From Myxosarcina sp. GI1 (GTDB lineage: Bacteria > Cyanobacteriota > Cyanobacteriia > Cyanobacteriales > Xenococcaceae): a stretch of 64,000 bases of DNA. The number at the start of each line of letters is the position of its first letter. The first letter of the stretch is position 1. This document shows, piece after piece, positions 63,502 to 64,000 of this stretch. The stretch covers positions 33,222 through 97,221 of the forward strand of contig NZ_JRFE01000023.1 in assembly GCF_000756305.1 (NCBI RefSeq). The letters are read 5' to 3'. A program made the translations under genes and the position numbers. The notes beneath the pieces were generated by a model that ran no database searches, was not told the origin of the DNA, and was given only the letters and a program-made list of their open reading frames with translations.

Positions 63502-64000
63502 TACTTTACTTTTCAACCGAAACTTGGCAATAATTCTTCTCTTAACCAAATTAAGTGACGAACGAGCGAATTGCTGCGATCGCGGTTTTTATATTCAAAT
63601 AGGGCAGTATAAGGGAATACGAATTATAGCGATCGCTCTCTCAGATAATTTACTCTACTTTTAAAACTTATTTAAGCTCTAAGCTATTCAGTGCTAAAAA
63701 TCGAATTAGATATACTGTGGCTCAAACAGATAAATAGGCATCAAGTGATTGTAATAGAAGTCCAAACATAGAGTGCAAGCTATTTTTGATTCACATTAAA
63801 CGTAAAAGACAAAATTTTAACATTGTTAAAACTTCTTTTATAACTCTCTTACAAGTTCATATGTGAGCTTTATTTCTTTGTCGTATTTTTTTAGGGGTTA
63901 CGACGACTCAACAATGAAAGAGACATTCTTCTAATGAGATCTATTGCTTTTGCTCATATAACAGTTTCAAAAACTAAAAAACTGCGTATAAAGTTACTCA
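63502..64000. other. Non-coding right edge of window
   Basis: 499 bp, AT-rich, two HIP1-like cores (around 63578 and 63630). No frame longer than about 60 codons with recognisable content. Nothing else seen. Confidence 0.5.

Overview
The window is bacterial chromosome from a cyanobacterium. The octamer GCGATCGC (HIP1) recurs throughout, and there are several cyanobacterial hallmarks: a pipX-pipY-sepF-proC cluster, an LL-diaminopimelate aminotransferase (dapL), DUF1400 and DUF202 proteins, and an ebo operon. The AT-rich sequence and the load of mobile introns and insertion sequences fit a large-genome benthic type (Pleurocapsales-like), but the genus cannot be fixed from the sequence. No tRNA, rRNA, CRISPR array or phage module was seen.

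Layout. 1-1581 (-): start of an ebo operon (eboA, then eboB cut by the window edge) with a 30-bp tandem repeat between the genes. 2230-12384: mixed metabolic and envelope genes (SDR oxidoreductase, secreted proteins, AI-2E-family permease, WrbA, 2-hydroxyacid dehydrogenase, GH13 alpha-glucosidase, O-methyltransferase, Nudix hydrolase, beta-propeller protein), with a duplicated 205-bp hairpin-bearing element at 9242-9746. 13033-13926: a sulfotransferase-like gene.

14285-23236 is the most striking region. dapL is split after codon 77 by a 2813-bp group II intron with its own maturase; precise removal restores a 411-residue enzyme. 52 bp beyond the dapL stop, on the other strand, is a twintron: an outer group II intron of the same family whose maturase gene is itself interrupted, inside the reverse-transcriptase core, by a second and more distant group II intron. 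Removing the inner intron restores an exact 576-codon frame, except for an amber codon at position 10.

23420-31438: a lipoprotein glycosidase-like gene, the class I ribonucleotide reductase genes nrdA-nrdB, and pipX-pipY-sepF-proC, with NtcA-box-like sequences before pipX and before sepF. 31645-32343: an OmpR-type regulator. 32500-35478 is a graveyard of mobile DNA: an IS630-type remnant carrying two arrays of tandem mini-hairpins, and an IS4-superfamily element that has landed in a DUF3887 gene, with both gene halves, terminal inverted repeats and a 4-bp target duplication recoverable.

35704-45594: envelope and membrane genes (beta-barrel protein, 5'-nucleotidase-like enzyme, YqhA, three DUF202 proteins of which one is fused to a BASS-type transporter, a Spy-like protein, MarC, aquaporin). 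45965-52106 (-): a signalling cluster with a five-module regulator (REC-wHTH-HPt-REC-GGDEF-like), a multi-PAS histidine kinase and single-domain receivers, with overlapping start and stop codons that suggest translational coupling. 52700-64000: membrane and secreted proteins, an amidohydrolase, an outer-membrane barrel, a DUF1400 hydrolase fused to a solute-binding domain, an MscS channel, and a 5'-truncated secreted-protein gene near the right edge.
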